Origin: Pseudomonas monsensis
GTDB taxonomy: Bacteria; Pseudomonadota; Gammaproteobacteria; Pseudomonadales; Pseudomonadaceae
Direction of reading: 5' to 3'
NCBI RefSeq assembly: GCF_014268495.2
Contig: NZ_CP077087.1
Span: 1,367,501 to 1,431,500 of the forward strand
Length of the DNA stretch: 64,000 nt
A program made the translations under genes and the position numbers. Shown here one piece after another: positions 39,787-49,625 of this stretch. Below the pieces are notes generated by a model, which searched no databases, had not been told where the DNA came from, and worked only from the letters and a program-made list of their open reading frames with translations. Within the stretch, counting starts at the first letter, position 1; every line of letters begins with the position of its first letter.

Positions 39787-42633
39787 TTAGAGGCTGGCAA
39801 TCCGCGCGTGTTGCTCGGCCAGTTTGCCCAAAGCCTGTTCAGCCTCGGCCAGTTTGGCGCGTTCTTTCTCGATGACTTCGGCTGGGGCCTTGTCAACGAA
39901 ACCGGCGTTCGACAGCTTGCCGCCAACGCGCTGGACTTCGCCCTGCAGACGCAGGATTTCCTTGTCCAGACGCGCCAGTTCGGCGCCCTTGTCGATCAGG
40001 CCGGCCATTGGCACCAGCACTTCCATCTCGCCAACCAGTGCGGTCGCGGACAGCGGCGCTTCTTCGCCAGCCTTCAGAACGGTGATCGATTCCAGACGCG
40101 CCAGCTTCTTCAGCAGCGCTTCGTTCTCGGTCAGACGGCGCTGGTCTTCAGCGCTGACGTTCTTCAGGTAGATCGGCAGCGGCTTGCCCGGGCCGATGTT
40201 CATTTCGCCACGGATGTTACGCGTGCCGAGCATCAGGCCTTTCAGCCATTCGATGTCGTCTTCGGCGGCCGGATCGATGCGCTCTTCGTTGGCCACTGGC
40301 CACGCTTGCAGCATGATCGTCTTGCCCTGAATGCCGGCCAGCGGCGCGATGCGCTGCCAGATTTCTTCAGTGATGAACGGCATGAACGGGTGCGCCAGGC
40401 GCAGCGCAACTTCCAGGACGCGCACCAGTGTGCGACGGGTGCCGCGCTGACGTTCAACCGGCGCGTTCTCGTCCCACAGCACAGGCTTGGACAGTTCCAG
40501 GTACCAGTCGCAGTATTGGTTCCAGATGAATTCGTACAGCGCTTGCGCGGCGAGGTCGAAACGGAACTGATCCAGTTGACGGGTCACTTCGGCTTCGGTG
40601 CGTTGCAGTTGCGAGATGATCCAGCGATCCGCCAGCGACAGCTCGTAGGCTTCGCCGTTCTGGCCGCAGTCTTCGCCCTTGTCCAGAACATAACGCGCGG
40701 CGTTCCAGATCTTGTTGCAGAAGTTGCGATAGCCTTCGACGCGGCCCATGTCGAACTTGATGTCGCGACCGGTGGAAGCCAGCGAGCAGAAAGTGAAGCG
40801 CAGGGCGTCGGTGCCGTAGCTGGCGATGCCGTCGGCGAACTCGTCGCGGGTCTGCTTCTCGATCTTCTTCGCCATTTTCGGCTGCATCATGCCCGAGGTG
40901 CGTTTCTGCACCAGCGCTTCAAGCTCGATACCGTCGATGATGTCCAGCGGGTCGAGGACGTTACCCTTGGACTTGGACATCTTCTGGCCCTGACCATCAC
41001 GCACCAGACCGTGTACATAGACGGTCTTGAACGGCACCTGCGGGGTGCCGTCCTCGTTCTTGATCAGGTGCATGGTCAGCATGATCATCCGGGCAACCCA
41101 GAAGAAAATGATGTCGAAACCGGTCACCAGCACGTCGGTGGAGTGGAATTTCTTCAGGAACTCGGTCTTTTCCGGCCAGCCGAGGGTGGAGAACGTCCAC
41201 AGGCCCGCGCTGAACCAGGTGTCGAGCACGTCGTTGTCCTGTTGCAGCACAACGTCCGGGCCGAGGTTGTGCTTGGCACGCACTTCGGCTTCGTCGCGAC
41301 CGACGTAGACCTTGCCCGACTCGTCGTACCAGGCCGGAATCCGGTGCCCCCACCACAGCTGACGGCTGATGCACCAGTCCTGGATGTCGCGCATCCACGA
41401 GAAGTACATGTTTTCGTACTGTTTCGGCACGAACTGGATGCGACCGTCTTCAACGGCAGCAATCGCTGGCTCGGCCAGCGGTTTGGTCGACACATACCAC
41501 TGGTCGGTCAGCCACGGCTCGATGATGGTGCCGGAGCGATCGCCTTTCGGCACTTTCAGCGCGTGATCGTTGACGCTGACCAGCAGGCCGGCGGCGTCGA
41601 ACGCAGCCACGATCTGCTTGCGCGCTTCGAAACGCTCGAGACCGGCGAATTCAGCCGGGATCTTGCCGTCGATGCTGTCGTTCAGCGTGCCGTCGAGGTT
41701 GAACACCTGGGCCGCTGGCAGCACGTTGGCGTTCTTGTCGAAGATGTTCAGCAACGGCAGGTTGTGGCGCTTGCCGACTTCGTAGTCGTTGAAATCGTGA
41801 GCCGGGGTGATTTTCACGCAGCCGGTGCCAAATTCAGGGTCGCAGTAATCGTCGGCGATGATCGGGATGCGGCGGCCAAGCAGTGGCAGCTCGACAAACT
41901 TGCCGATCAGGGCTTTGTAGCGCTCATCGTTCGGGTTAACCGCGACGGCGGAGTCGCCGAGCATGGTTTCCGGGCGGGTGGTCGCGACGATCAGGAAATC
42001 GTTGCCTTCAGCGGTTTTCGCGCCGTCGGCCAGTGGGTACTTGAGGTTCCACAGGAAACCTTTCTCGTCGTGGTTTTCCACTTCGAGGTCGGAAATCGCC
42101 GTGTGCAGCTTGGTGTCCCAGTTGACCAGACGCTTGCCGCGGTAGATCAGGCCGTCCTCGTGCAGGCGCACGAAGGCCTCTTTGACCGCTTCCGAGAGAC
42201 CGTCGTCCATGGTGAAGCGCTCGCGGCTCCAGTCCACGGACGAACCGAGGCGGCGGATCTGACGGCTGATGTTGCCACCGGACTGATCCTTCCACTCCCA
42301 GACTTTCTCGAGGAATTTTTCGCGGCCCAGGTCATGACGGTTCTGGCCGGTGGCTTCCAGTTGACGCTCCACCAGCATCTGCGTGGCGATACCGGCGTGG
42401 TCGGTGCCCGGCTGCCACAGGGTGTTGCGACCCTGCATGCGGCGGAAACGGATCAGGGCGTCCATGATCGCGTTGTTGAAACCGTGACCCATGTGCAGGC
42501 TGCCGGTGACGTTCGGCGGCGGGATCATGATGGTGTAGGAATCGCCCGCGCCTTGCGGTGCGAAATAGTTCTCGGACTCCCAGGTGTTGTACCAGGAAGT
42601 TTCAATGGCGTGCGGCTGGTAGGTCTTATCCAT
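39787..42633 (-). CDS. valS: Valyl-tRNA synthetase
   Basis: ValS charges tRNA-Val. The 948-aa class I synthetase has the HIGH-type motif in P-P-P-N-V-T-G-S-L-H-M-G-H (about 37-49), an editing domain in the middle, K-M-S-K-S near 556 and a C-terminal coiled coil (about 880-948; L-A-R-L-D-K-E-I-L-R-L). The length is normal. It follows holC and the small unknown gene on the same strand, the usual pepA-holC-valS order of gamma-proteobacteria. Confidence 0.98.
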   Translation of the reverse strand: MDKTYQPHAIETSWYNTWESENYFAPQGAGDSYTIMIPPPNVTGSLHMGHGFNNAIMDALIRFRRMQGRNTLWQPGTDHAGIATQMLVERQLEATGQNRHDLGREKFLEKVWEWKDQSGGNISRQIRRLGSSVDWSRERFTMDDGLSEAVKEAFVRLHEDGLIYRGKRLVNWDTKLHTAISDLEVENHDEKGFLWNLKYPLADGAKTAEGNDFLIVATTRPETMLGDSAVAVNPNDERYKALIGKFVELPLLGRRIPIIADDYCDPEFGTGCVKITPAHDFNDYEVGKRHNLPLLNIFDKNANVLPAAQVFNLDGTLNDSIDGKIPAEFAGLERFEARKQIVAAFDAAGLLVSVNDHALKVPKGDRSGTIIEPWLTDQWYVSTKPLAEPAIAAVEDGRIQFVPKQYENMYFSWMRDIQDWCISRQLWWGHRIPAWYDESGKVYVGRDEAEVRAKHNLGPDVVLQQDNDVLDTWFSAGLWTFSTLGWPEKTEFLKKFHSTDVLVTGFDIIFFWVARMIMLTMHLIKNEDGTPQVPFKTVYVHGLVRDGQGQKMSKSKGNVLDPLDIIDGIELEALVQKRTSGMMQPKMAKKIEKQTRDEFADGIASYGTDALRFTFCSLASTGRDIKFDMGRVEGYRNFCNKIWNAARYVLDKGEDCGQNGEAYELSLADRWIISQLQRTEAEVTRQLDQFRFDLAAQALYEFIWNQYCDWYLELSKPVLWDENAPVERQRGTRRTLVRVLEVALRLAHPFMPFITEEIWQRIAPLAGIQGKTIMLQAWPVANEERIDPAAEDDIEWLKGLMLGTRNIRGEMNIGPGKPLPIYLKNVSAEDQRRLTENEALLKKLARLESITVLKAGEEAPLSATALVGEMEVLVPMAGLIDKGAELARLDKEILRLQGEVQRVGGKLSNAGFVDKAPAEVIEKERAKLAEAEQALGKLAEQHARIASL

Positions 42634-42689
42634 GCGCGGCGGGACCCTATTGGCATTTATTCAGGAAAAGCCGGGAAGTATAGCCGCGA

Positions 42690-42795
42690 GGACAGCTGCA
42701 AGCTACAAGCCACCGCAAGCTGCAAGAGGAGGGTGGCAGGTACGTTTGGGCTTTAGCTTTGGCTTGCAGCTTAAAGCTTGCCGCTCGTAGCTGCG
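42690..42795. repeat. Intergenic repeat (CAAGCTGCAAG family) overlapping a gene end
   Basis: Inverted AGCTGCAAGCTACAAGCC and GGCTTGCAGCTTAAAGC runs. The right part extends into the 3' end of the neighbouring small gene, supplying its last codons and stop. Confidence 0.75.
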
Positions 42796-43175
42796 GCGAG
42801 CAGCCGTTCCATCCGCGCGTCGAGGCGGCGTTTGATTTCGGTTTCGATGTGCGGCGCGAAGTCGTCAATCACGTCTTGCATGATCAATTGCGCGGCGGCG
42901 CGCAGTTCGCTGTCCAGGTGGAGCAGGGCGTCCGGGCCCTTGGCAGCGGGCGCGGCAGGTTGTGCAGCGGGTGCAACGGGGGCGGGAGGTGGTTCGACGG
43001 CTGGCGGTTCGCTGACGACCGGGTCGAACAACATCGGAATCTGTTCCTGTTCGCCTTCATCGACCGTATCGGTCAGCAGCGGCGGTTGCAGGTTGTCATC
43101 GCCGAGCAACTGGCGGATCGATTCGAGATCGTCCAGCAGGTGCGCAGACTTTTGCAGCGGTTTTGGAGTGTCCAT
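42771..43175 (-). CDS. Uncharacterised protein downstream of holC
   Basis: The 134-aa product is unrecognised by function. It has an acidic N-terminal half, a Pro/Ala linker (about 55-80), and a charged amphipathic C-terminal half (L-D-S-E-L-R-A-A-A-Q-L-I, I-E-T-E-I-K-R-R-L-D). No signal peptide or membrane segment is seen. It lies 8 bases after holC and before valS, a conserved place in Pseudomonas for a small gene, so a link to the replication clamp loader or to tRNA charging is only positional. Its last residues (A-T-S-G-K-L) are encoded by an intergenic repeat. Confidence 0.75.
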   Translation of the reverse strand: MDTPKPLQKSAHLLDDLESIRQLLGDDNLQPPLLTDTVDEGEQEQIPMLFDPVVSEPPAVEPPPAPVAPAAQPAAPAAKGPDALLHLDSELRAAAQLIMQDVIDDFAPHIETEIKRRLDARMERLLAAATSGKL

Positions 43176-43183
43176 CGGCGTAC

Positions 43184-43612
43184 TCAGAGTCGCTGTAAAC
43201 GGTGGTCTTGCAGAGGATAGCCCTGTTCGCGGTAGAAACGGAAACTCTCCCGTGCCGCCGCGCGAATCGTCGGATCTTCCACCACCACCTCCGCCACGCG
43301 GGCGAATTTGCTGGCGAAGGCCGGGACTTTCAGGTCGAGATTGACCAGCAGGTCCTGATGTTGACCGCAGTCGTCACCCAGGCCCAATACGATCAAGCCG
43401 TCCGGTTCGCTGTCGGCGGGACCGTGCGGCACGAAGCTTTCGCCCTTGAACGCCCACAGGCGCGCATCGAGATCATCACGCTGGGCAACATCGCTGCAAT
43501 GCAGATAGATGCGGTGGCCCATGCGCCAGGCTTTCTCGGTGAGCTTGCAGGCAAAATCCAGGCGCGCGGACGGATCGGCGCTGGGCAGGATATAAAAGTC
43601 GACTTTGGTCAT
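43184..43612 (-). CDS. holC: DNA polymerase III chi subunit HolC
   Basis: HolC (chi) bridges the clamp loader (via psi) and single-strand-binding protein. The 142-aa product has the family start M-T-x-V-D-F-Y-I-L and the segment F-V-P-H near 61-64. It lies 60 bases after pepA on the same strand. Confidence 0.95.
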   Translation of the reverse strand: MTKVDFYILPSADPSARLDFACKLTEKAWRMGHRIYLHCSDVAQRDDLDARLWAFKGESFVPHGPADSEPDGLIVLGLGDDCGQHQDLLVNLDLKVPAFASKFARVAEVVVEDPTIRAAARESFRFYREQGYPLQDHRLQRL

Positions 43613-43672
43613 TACGGTTCCTGATGTGCGGGCGGCGCCACCGTTCAGTGACGCCGCCGCACGTCATCGGTT

Positions 43673-45163
43673 TCAGGCTTTGGCGCGGTCCAGCAGGTAC
43701 TGGGTCAGCAGTGGAACCGGACGGCCGGTGGCGCCCTTGTCCTTGCCGCCGCTGGTCCAGGCGGTGCCGGCGATGTCCAGGTGCGCCCAGTTCAGGTTCT
43801 TGGTGAAGCGCGACAGGAAGCACGCGGCGGTGATGGTGCCGGCCTTCGGCCCGCCAATGTTGGCGATGTCGGCGAACGGGCTGTCCAGTTGCTCCTGATA
43901 CTCGTCGAACAGCGGCAGTTGCCAGGCGCGGTCGTCAGCGGTTTTACCGGCGCTGAGCAGTTGCTCGATCAGTTCGTCGTTGTTGCCCAGCAGGCCGGAA
44001 GTGTGTGCACCCAGTGCCACGACGCAGGCGCCGGTCAGGGTCGCAATGTCGATCACCGCTTGCGGCTTGAAGCGCTCGGAATAGGTCAGCGCGTCGCACA
44101 GCACCAGACGGCCTTCGGCGTCGGTGTTGAGGATTTCCACGGTCTGGCCGCTCATGGTGGTGACGATGTCGCCCGGACGCGAAGCGTTGCCGCTCGGCAT
44201 GTTTTCGGCGCAGGCGAGGATGCACACCAGGTTGATCGGCAGTTTCAGCTCAAGCACGGCACGCAGGGTGCCGAACACGCTGGCGGCGCCGCCCATGTCG
44301 TATTTCATCTCGTCCATGCCGGCGCCCGGCTTCAGGCTGATGCCGCCGGTGTCGAAAGTGATGCCTTTACCGACCAGTGCGTATGGCTTCTCGGACTTCT
44401 TGCCACCGTTGTACTGCATGACGATCAGGCGCGGCGGCTGGGCGCTGCCCTGGCCGACGGCGTAGAACGAGCCCATGCCCAGGGATTTGATCTTCTTCTC
44501 GTCGAGGACTTCGACTTTCAGATCCTTGAATTCCTTGCCGAGGTTCTTGGCTTGTTCGCCGAGGAACGTCGGGTGGCAGATGTTCGGTGGCAGGTTACCC
44601 AGATCACGGGTGAAGGCCATGCCGTTGGCGATCGCGGTGGCGTGGTTCACGGCGCGTTGCACTTCGGCTTGAGCAGCCTTGATGGTCAGCAGGGTGATTT
44701 TCTTCAGGGCGCGCGGTTCGGCTTTCTGGCTCTTGAACTGGTCGAAGGTGTATTTGCCGTCCACCAGGGTTTCCGCCAGCAGACGGGTCTTGCCGTAGCT
44801 GTCGCGGTTTTTCACGATGACTTCATCCAGCGCCAGCACGGCATCGCTGCCGCCCAGGCCTTTGAGGGTGTTGAGGATGCCGGCTACGATTTTGCGGAAC
44901 GGACGGTCGCCGAGTTCTTCATCCTTGCCCACGCCGACCAGCAGCACGCGCTCGGCTTTCAGGTTCGGCAGGCTGTGCAGCAGCAGGCTCTGGCCGACCT
45001 TGCCGGCCAGATCGCCACGCTTGAGTACGGCGCTGATCGCGCCACCGCTCAACTCGTCGACCTGTCTGGCGGCGGTGCCGAGTTTGCGGCCTTCGCCGAC
45101 GGCAACCACCAGGGTGGCGGTTTTCAACGTTTCTGGGCTAACGCTTTTTACAACCAGTTCCAT
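43673..45163 (-). CDS. pepA: Leucyl aminopeptidase PepA
   Basis: PepA is a di-metal M17 aminopeptidase that removes N-terminal residues from peptides and, in several bacteria, also binds DNA. The 496-aa product has the catalytic N-T-D-A-E-G-R-L signature and K-G-I-T-F-D-T-G-G-I-S-L metal/substrate loop. The frame is open to 45262, but the ATG at 45163 (M-E-L-V-V-K) matches the family. In P. aeruginosa the orthologue (PhpA) has been linked to algD transcription, so it may connect to the alginate genes in this window. Confidence 0.96.
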   Translation of the reverse strand: MELVVKSVSPETLKTATLVVAVGEGRKLGTAARQVDELSGGAISAVLKRGDLAGKVGQSLLLHSLPNLKAERVLLVGVGKDEELGDRPFRKIVAGILNTLKGLGGSDAVLALDEVIVKNRDSYGKTRLLAETLVDGKYTFDQFKSQKAEPRALKKITLLTIKAAQAEVQRAVNHATAIANGMAFTRDLGNLPPNICHPTFLGEQAKNLGKEFKDLKVEVLDEKKIKSLGMGSFYAVGQGSAQPPRLIVMQYNGGKKSEKPYALVGKGITFDTGGISLKPGAGMDEMKYDMGGAASVFGTLRAVLELKLPINLVCILACAENMPSGNASRPGDIVTTMSGQTVEILNTDAEGRLVLCDALTYSERFKPQAVIDIATLTGACVVALGAHTSGLLGNNDELIEQLLSAGKTADDRAWQLPLFDEYQEQLDSPFADIANIGGPKAGTITAACFLSRFTKNLNWAHLDIAGTAWTSGGKDKGATGRPVPLLTQYLLDRAKA

Positions 45164-45350
45164 GTCCGGATCCCTGAATGAATGGTCAACACGCAGGCGT
45201 TCGACGGTGTCCGCAGCCGCCTGCTTATAGATAGAAGAGGCGCAGGCCAAAGCCTGCGACAAGGGCCGCAGTTTGAACCTCGCTCCCCGCGCCTGACAAC
45301 CCTCGGTTGTACGATCTTCAACGTATTACGCGTGCGGATGAGTGTGCGCA

Positions 45351-45379
45351 GTGACAGGCGCCCTCAATCACAGGATAAT
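45351..45379 (+). promoter_or_regulatory. Candidate sigma-70 promoter of lptFG
   Basis: GTGACA (45351-45356) and GATAAT (45374-45379) are spaced by 17 bases, each one mismatch from consensus, about 93 bases before the lptF TTG. The pepA/lptF divergent gap (45164-45471) otherwise holds no gene. Confidence 0.6.
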
Positions 45380-45471
45380 GCCGCATCTTTTTTCGACGGC
45401 TCTGCGTTGCGGGCCGGTCGAAGTGTTTGCTTGTTTGGCCGCCTTAGCCTGACAACCCTGGAGTGTCTGGT

Positions 45472-46593
45472 TTGATCGTCTTCCGTTATCTGTCCCGCGA
45501 AGTCCTGTTGACCCTCAGCGCCGTGAGTGCCGTGCTGCTGGTCATCATCATGAGCGGTCGCTTCATCAAATACCTGTCCCAGGCCGCTGCCGGCCAGCTC
45601 GATCCGGGCTCGCTGTTCCTGATCATGGGTTATCGCCTGCCGGGCTTTCTGCAGCTGATCCTGCCGCTGGGCCTGTTCCTCGGGATCCTGCTGGCTTACG
45701 GTCGGTTGTACCTGGAAAGCGAAATGACCGTGCTCTCGGCCACCGGCATGAGCCAGCAGAAGCTGTTTCGCATGACCCTGTTCCCGGCCACGCTGGTCGC
45801 GCTGGTGGTGGCCTGGCTGAGCCTGGGCCTGGCCCCGCAAGGCGCCAACCAGTTCCAGTTGCTGCTGAACAAGCAGGACGCCCTGACCGAATTCGATACC
45901 CTCGAACCGGGCCGCTTCCAGGCCCTGCGCGATGGTACCCGGGTGACCTACACCGAAACCCTGAGCGACGATCGCGTCAACCTCGGCAGTGTGTTCATCT
46001 CGCAGAAAAACCTCGGTGCCGATCAGAAGGATCGCGGCATTTCCGTGCTGGTGGCCGAGAAGGGTCGTCAGGAAGCACGTCCGGATGGCACCCGTTACCT
46101 GATTCTCGACAATGGCTACCGCTATGACGGCAGCCCGGGTCAGGCTGATTATCGGGCGATCCACTACGAAACCTACGGCGTACAGTTGCCCAAGCCGGAA
46201 GTCAGCGAAGAGGTGACAGACCGCGATGCGATGGCGACGTCGACTCTGCTGGGCAGCGATGACATTCGCTCGAGGGCCGAGCTGCAATGGCGCCTGTCCC
46301 TGCCACTGCTGGTCTTTATCGTGACCCTGATGGCGGTGCCGCTGTCGCGCGTCAACCCGCGTCAAGGGCGTTTCCTCAAGCTGCTGCCGGCGATTCTTCT
46401 TTATATGGCTTACCTGACCATCCTGATTGCCGCTCGCGGCGCCCTTGAAAAGGGCAAGTTCCCGCCGGCCCTGGGCTTGTGGTGGGTGCACGCGATCTTC
46501 CTGGTCATTGGCCTCGGCCTGTTGTACTGGGAACCTCTGCGCCTGAAGCTGGCCAGCCGTCGTTCCGCTGCGCTGGAGGTGGCTCGTGGTTAA
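45472..46593 (+). CDS. lptF: LPS export permease LptF (TTG start)
   Basis: LptF and LptG form the inner-membrane permease that, with LptB, extracts lipopolysaccharide towards LptC/A/D. The 373-aa product has three N-terminal membrane segments, a periplasmic beta-jellyroll domain (about 130-260) and three C-terminal membrane segments. Start choice: TTG at 45472 gives M-I-V-F-R-Y-L-S-R-E, the family N-terminus, with GGAG 8 bases upstream; a GTG at 45463 overlaps that ribosome site. It overlaps lptG by 8 bases. Confidence 0.94.
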   Translation: MIVFRYLSREVLLTLSAVSAVLLVIIMSGRFIKYLSQAAAGQLDPGSLFLIMGYRLPGFLQLILPLGLFLGILLAYGRLYLESEMTVLSATGMSQQKLFRMTLFPATLVALVVAWLSLGLAPQGANQFQLLLNKQDALTEFDTLEPGRFQALRDGTRVTYTETLSDDRVNLGSVFISQKNLGADQKDRGISVLVAEKGRQEARPDGTRYLILDNGYRYDGSPGQADYRAIHYETYGVQLPKPEVSEEVTDRDAMATSTLLGSDDIRSRAELQWRLSLPLLVFIVTLMAVPLSRVNPRQGRFLKLLPAILLYMAYLTILIAARGALEKGKFPPALGLWWVHAIFLVIGLGLLYWEPLRLKLASRRSAALEVARG

Positions 46594-47647
46594 ACTCGAC
46601 CGCTACATCGGCAGCAGTGTGTTCGTGGCGATCATCGCCGTGCTGGCTATCATTCTGGGCCTGGCGACGCTGTTCGCCTTCATCGACGAGATGGGCGATG
46701 TCAGCGAAACCTACACGCTGGTCGATGTCCTGAGCTTTGTATTGCTGACCGCGCCACGCCGTCTCTACGAAATGCTGCCGATGGCGGCGTTGATCGGCTG
46801 TCTGATCGGCCTCGGCAGTCTGGCCAGCAGCAGCGAACTGACGGTCATGCGTGCGGCCGGTGTGTCCATCGGGCGCATCGTCTGGGCGGTGATGAAACCG
46901 ATGTTCGTCCTGATGCTGGCGGGCGTGCTGATCGGCGAATACGTTGCGCCGGCCACCGAGAGCATGGCCCAGGCCAACCGCTCGCTGGCCCAGGGCAGTG
47001 GCGACGCGCAGAGCGCCAAGCACGGTATGTGGCACCGTCAGGGTGACGAGTTCATCCACATCAACGCCGTGCAACCCAACGGCCTGTTGTATGGCGTGAC
47101 CCGTTATCAATTCGACAAGGAGCGTCATCTGCTGAGTTCGAGTTTTGCCAAAAAGGCCGAGTTCGACGGCACTTACTGGGAACTCTCCGATGTCGCGACC
47201 ACTGTGTTTCATGAGCGCAGCACTGAAGTCCTGAATGCGCCGACCGAACGCTGGAATGTTGCCCTGAGCCCGCAATTGCTCAGCACCGTAGTGATGGCGC
47301 CTGAATCGCTGTCGATCAGCGGTCTGTGGGGGTACATCCACTATCTGGCCGAGCAGGGCCTGAGCAACGGTCGTTACTGGCTGGCATTTTGGGTCAAGGT
47401 GTTGCAGCCGCTGGTCACCGCTGCCCTGGTGCTGATGGCGATTTCCTTCATCTTTGGCCCGTTGCGTTCCGTGACCCTGGGCCAGCGGGTCTTCACCGGC
47501 GTGCTGGTCGGGTTTACCTTCCGCATCGTTCAGGATCTGCTGGGGCCTTCAAGCCTGGTATTCGGTTTCTCGCCGCTGTTCGCGGTGCTGGTGCCGGCCG
47601 GCGTGTGTGGGCTGGCGGGTGTCTGGCTGCTGCGACGGGCCGGTTGA
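46586..47647 (+). CDS. lptG: LPS export permease LptG (GTG start)
   Basis: The 353-aa partner of LptF, with the same layout: three membrane segments, a periplasmic jellyroll and three membrane segments. The GTG start at 46586 lies inside the 3' end of lptF, so translation is coupled and a 1:1 ratio is expected. An intrinsic terminator follows. Confidence 0.95.
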   Translation: MVKLDRYIGSSVFVAIIAVLAIILGLATLFAFIDEMGDVSETYTLVDVLSFVLLTAPRRLYEMLPMAALIGCLIGLGSLASSSELTVMRAAGVSIGRIVWAVMKPMFVLMLAGVLIGEYVAPATESMAQANRSLAQGSGDAQSAKHGMWHRQGDEFIHINAVQPNGLLYGVTRYQFDKERHLLSSSFAKKAEFDGTYWELSDVATTVFHERSTEVLNAPTERWNVALSPQLLSTVVMAPESLSISGLWGYIHYLAEQGLSNGRYWLAFWVKVLQPLVTAALVLMAISFIFGPLRSVTLGQRVFTGVLVGFTFRIVQDLLGPSSLVFGFSPLFAVLVPAGVCGLAGVWLLRRAG

Positions 47648-47678
47648 TGGCCCTGTTGTTGTCAGTGCCTTGACTTTG

Positions 47679-47711
47679 AAAACGCCTCGGTCGACAGATA
47701 GGGGCGTTTTC
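47679..47711 (+). terminator. Intrinsic terminator of lptFG
   Basis: AAAACGCC pairs with GGGGCGTTTT around TCGGTCGACAGATA. It lies about 30 bases after the lptG stop. Confidence 0.85.
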
Positions 47712-47819
47712 GTATGCAATCCGGGTGACAGGCGAACGTGACGCTTGCGTCGTGTATCAGGTACAATTCCCGGCTATTTTTCGGCGGGCCAAGCCTGCAG
47801 CCTTTTTGAGTGTTGATCC

Positions 47820-49616
47820 GTGAGTGATTTGAGTCATATCCGCAATTTCTCCATCATCGCCCACATTGACCATGGCAAGTCGACGCTGGCTGACCGTTTC
47901 ATCCAGATGTGCGGTGGCCTGGCCGAGCGTGAAATGGAAGCCCAGGTACTGGATTCCATGGATCTGGAGCGCGAACGCGGGATCACCATCAAGGCCCACA
48001 GCGTTACCCTCTATTACAAAGCCAAAGACGGCGTTACCTACCAGCTGAACTTCATTGACACCCCGGGCCACGTCGACTTCACCTACGAAGTCAGCCGTTC
48101 CCTGGCGGCGTGTGAAGGTGCCTTGCTGGTGGTCGACGCGGGTCAGGGCGTTGAAGCCCAGTCCGTGGCCAACTGCTACACCGCCATCGAGCAGGGCCTC
48201 GAGGTCATGCCGGTGCTGAACAAGATCGACCTGCCACAGGCCGAGCCTGATCGCGTCAAAGACGAGATCGAAAAGATCATCGGCATTGACGCCACCGACG
48301 CCGTCACCTGCAGCGCCAAGACGGGCCTGGGTGTCGACGAAGTGCTCGAGCGTCTGGTCGCCACCATTCCTGCGCCGACCGGCAATATCGAAGATCCGCT
48401 GCAAGCGCTGATCATCGACTCCTGGTTTGACAACTACCTGGGCGTTGTCTCCCTGGTGCGTGTGCGGCATGGCCGCGTGAAGAAGGGCGACAAAATCCTC
48501 GTCAAGTCCACCGGTAAGGTGCACCTGGTCGACAGCGTCGGTGTGTTCAACCCGAAACACACCGCCACCGCTGACCTGAAGGCCGGCGAAGTGGGCTTCA
48601 TCATCGCCAGCATCAAGGACATTCACGGTGCACCGGTCGGTGACACCCTGACCCTGAGTTCGACCCCGGATGTCCCGGTACTGCCCGGCTTCAAGCGCAT
48701 CCAGCCACAGGTTTACGCCGGTCTGTTCCCGGTCAGCTCCGACGACTTCGAGGACTTCCGCGAAGCCCTGCAGAAGCTGACCCTCAACGACTCGTCGCTG
48801 CAATACACCCCGGAAAGCTCCGACGCCCTGGGCTTCGGTTTCCGTTGCGGCTTCCTCGGCATGCTGCACATGGAGATCATCCAGGAGCGCCTCGAGCGCG
48901 AATACGACCTGGATCTGATCACCACGGCACCGACGGTAATTTTCGAGCTGGTGCTGAAAACCGGTGAAACGATTTACGTCGACAACCCGTCGAAGCTGCC
49001 AGACGTCTCGGCGATCGAGGACATGCGCGAGCCGATCGTGCGCGCCAACATCCTCGTGCCGCAGGAGCACCTGGGCAACGTCATCACCCTGTGCATCGAG
49101 AAGCGCGGCGTTCAAGTCGACATGCTGTTCCTCGGCAATCAGGTACAGGTCACTTACGACCTGCCGATGAACGAAGTGGTCCTGGACTTCTTCGACCGTC
49201 TCAAATCCACCAGCCGCGGCTATGCTTCGCTGGATTACCATTTCGATCGTTACCAATCGGCTAATCTGGTGAAACTGGACGTGCTGATCAACGGTGACAA
49301 GGTCGATGCCCTGGCGTTGATCGTGCACCGTGACAACTCGCACTTCAAAGGTCGCCAGTTGACCGAGAAGATGAAAGAACTGATTCCTCGTCAGATGTTC
49401 GACGTAGCGATCCAGGCCGCCATCGGTGGTCAGATCGTCGCCCGGACAACCGTCAAGGCGCTCAGAAAGAACGTATTGGCCAAATGCTACGGCGGTGACG
49501 TAAGCCGTAAGAAGAAACTGCTTGAGAAGCAAAAGGCCGGTAAGAAACGCATGAAGCAGGTCGGCAACGTGGAAATTCCACAAGAAGCCTTCCTTGCCGT
49601 GCTCAGGTTGGAATAG
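47820..49616 (+). CDS. lepA: Elongation factor 4 (LepA)
   Basis: LepA is a ribosome-dependent GTPase that aids initiation/back-translocation under stress. The 598-aa product has G1 A-H-I-D-H-G-K-S (about 15-22), G3 D-T-P-G-H and G4 N-K-I-D, EF-G-like domains II, III and V, and the unique C-terminal domain ending K-K-K-L-L-E-K-Q. It starts at GTG (47820). It heads lepA-lepB-rnc-era-recO-pdxJ. Confidence 0.97.
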   Translation: MSDLSHIRNFSIIAHIDHGKSTLADRFIQMCGGLAEREMEAQVLDSMDLERERGITIKAHSVTLYYKAKDGVTYQLNFIDTPGHVDFTYEVSRSLAACEGALLVVDAGQGVEAQSVANCYTAIEQGLEVMPVLNKIDLPQAEPDRVKDEIEKIIGIDATDAVTCSAKTGLGVDEVLERLVATIPAPTGNIEDPLQALIIDSWFDNYLGVVSLVRVRHGRVKKGDKILVKSTGKVHLVDSVGVFNPKHTATADLKAGEVGFIIASIKDIHGAPVGDTLTLSSTPDVPVLPGFKRIQPQVYAGLFPVSSDDFEDFREALQKLTLNDSSLQYTPESSDALGFGFRCGFLGMLHMEIIQERLEREYDLDLITTAPTVIFELVLKTGETIYVDNPSKLPDVSAIEDMREPIVRANILVPQEHLGNVITLCIEKRGVQVDMLFLGNQVQVTYDLPMNEVVLDFFDRLKSTSRGYASLDYHFDRYQSANLVKLDVLINGDKVDALALIVHRDNSHFKGRQLTEKMKELIPRQMFDVAIQAAIGGQIVARTTVKALRKNVLAKCYGGDVSRKKKLLEKQKAGKKRMKQVGNVEIPQEAFLAVLRLE

Positions 49617-49625
49617 TCAGGTCCT

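Noticed and set aside
39757..42756. 999-codon plus-strand frame over valS
   Set aside because: Antisense shadow of valS; no recognisable protein features.
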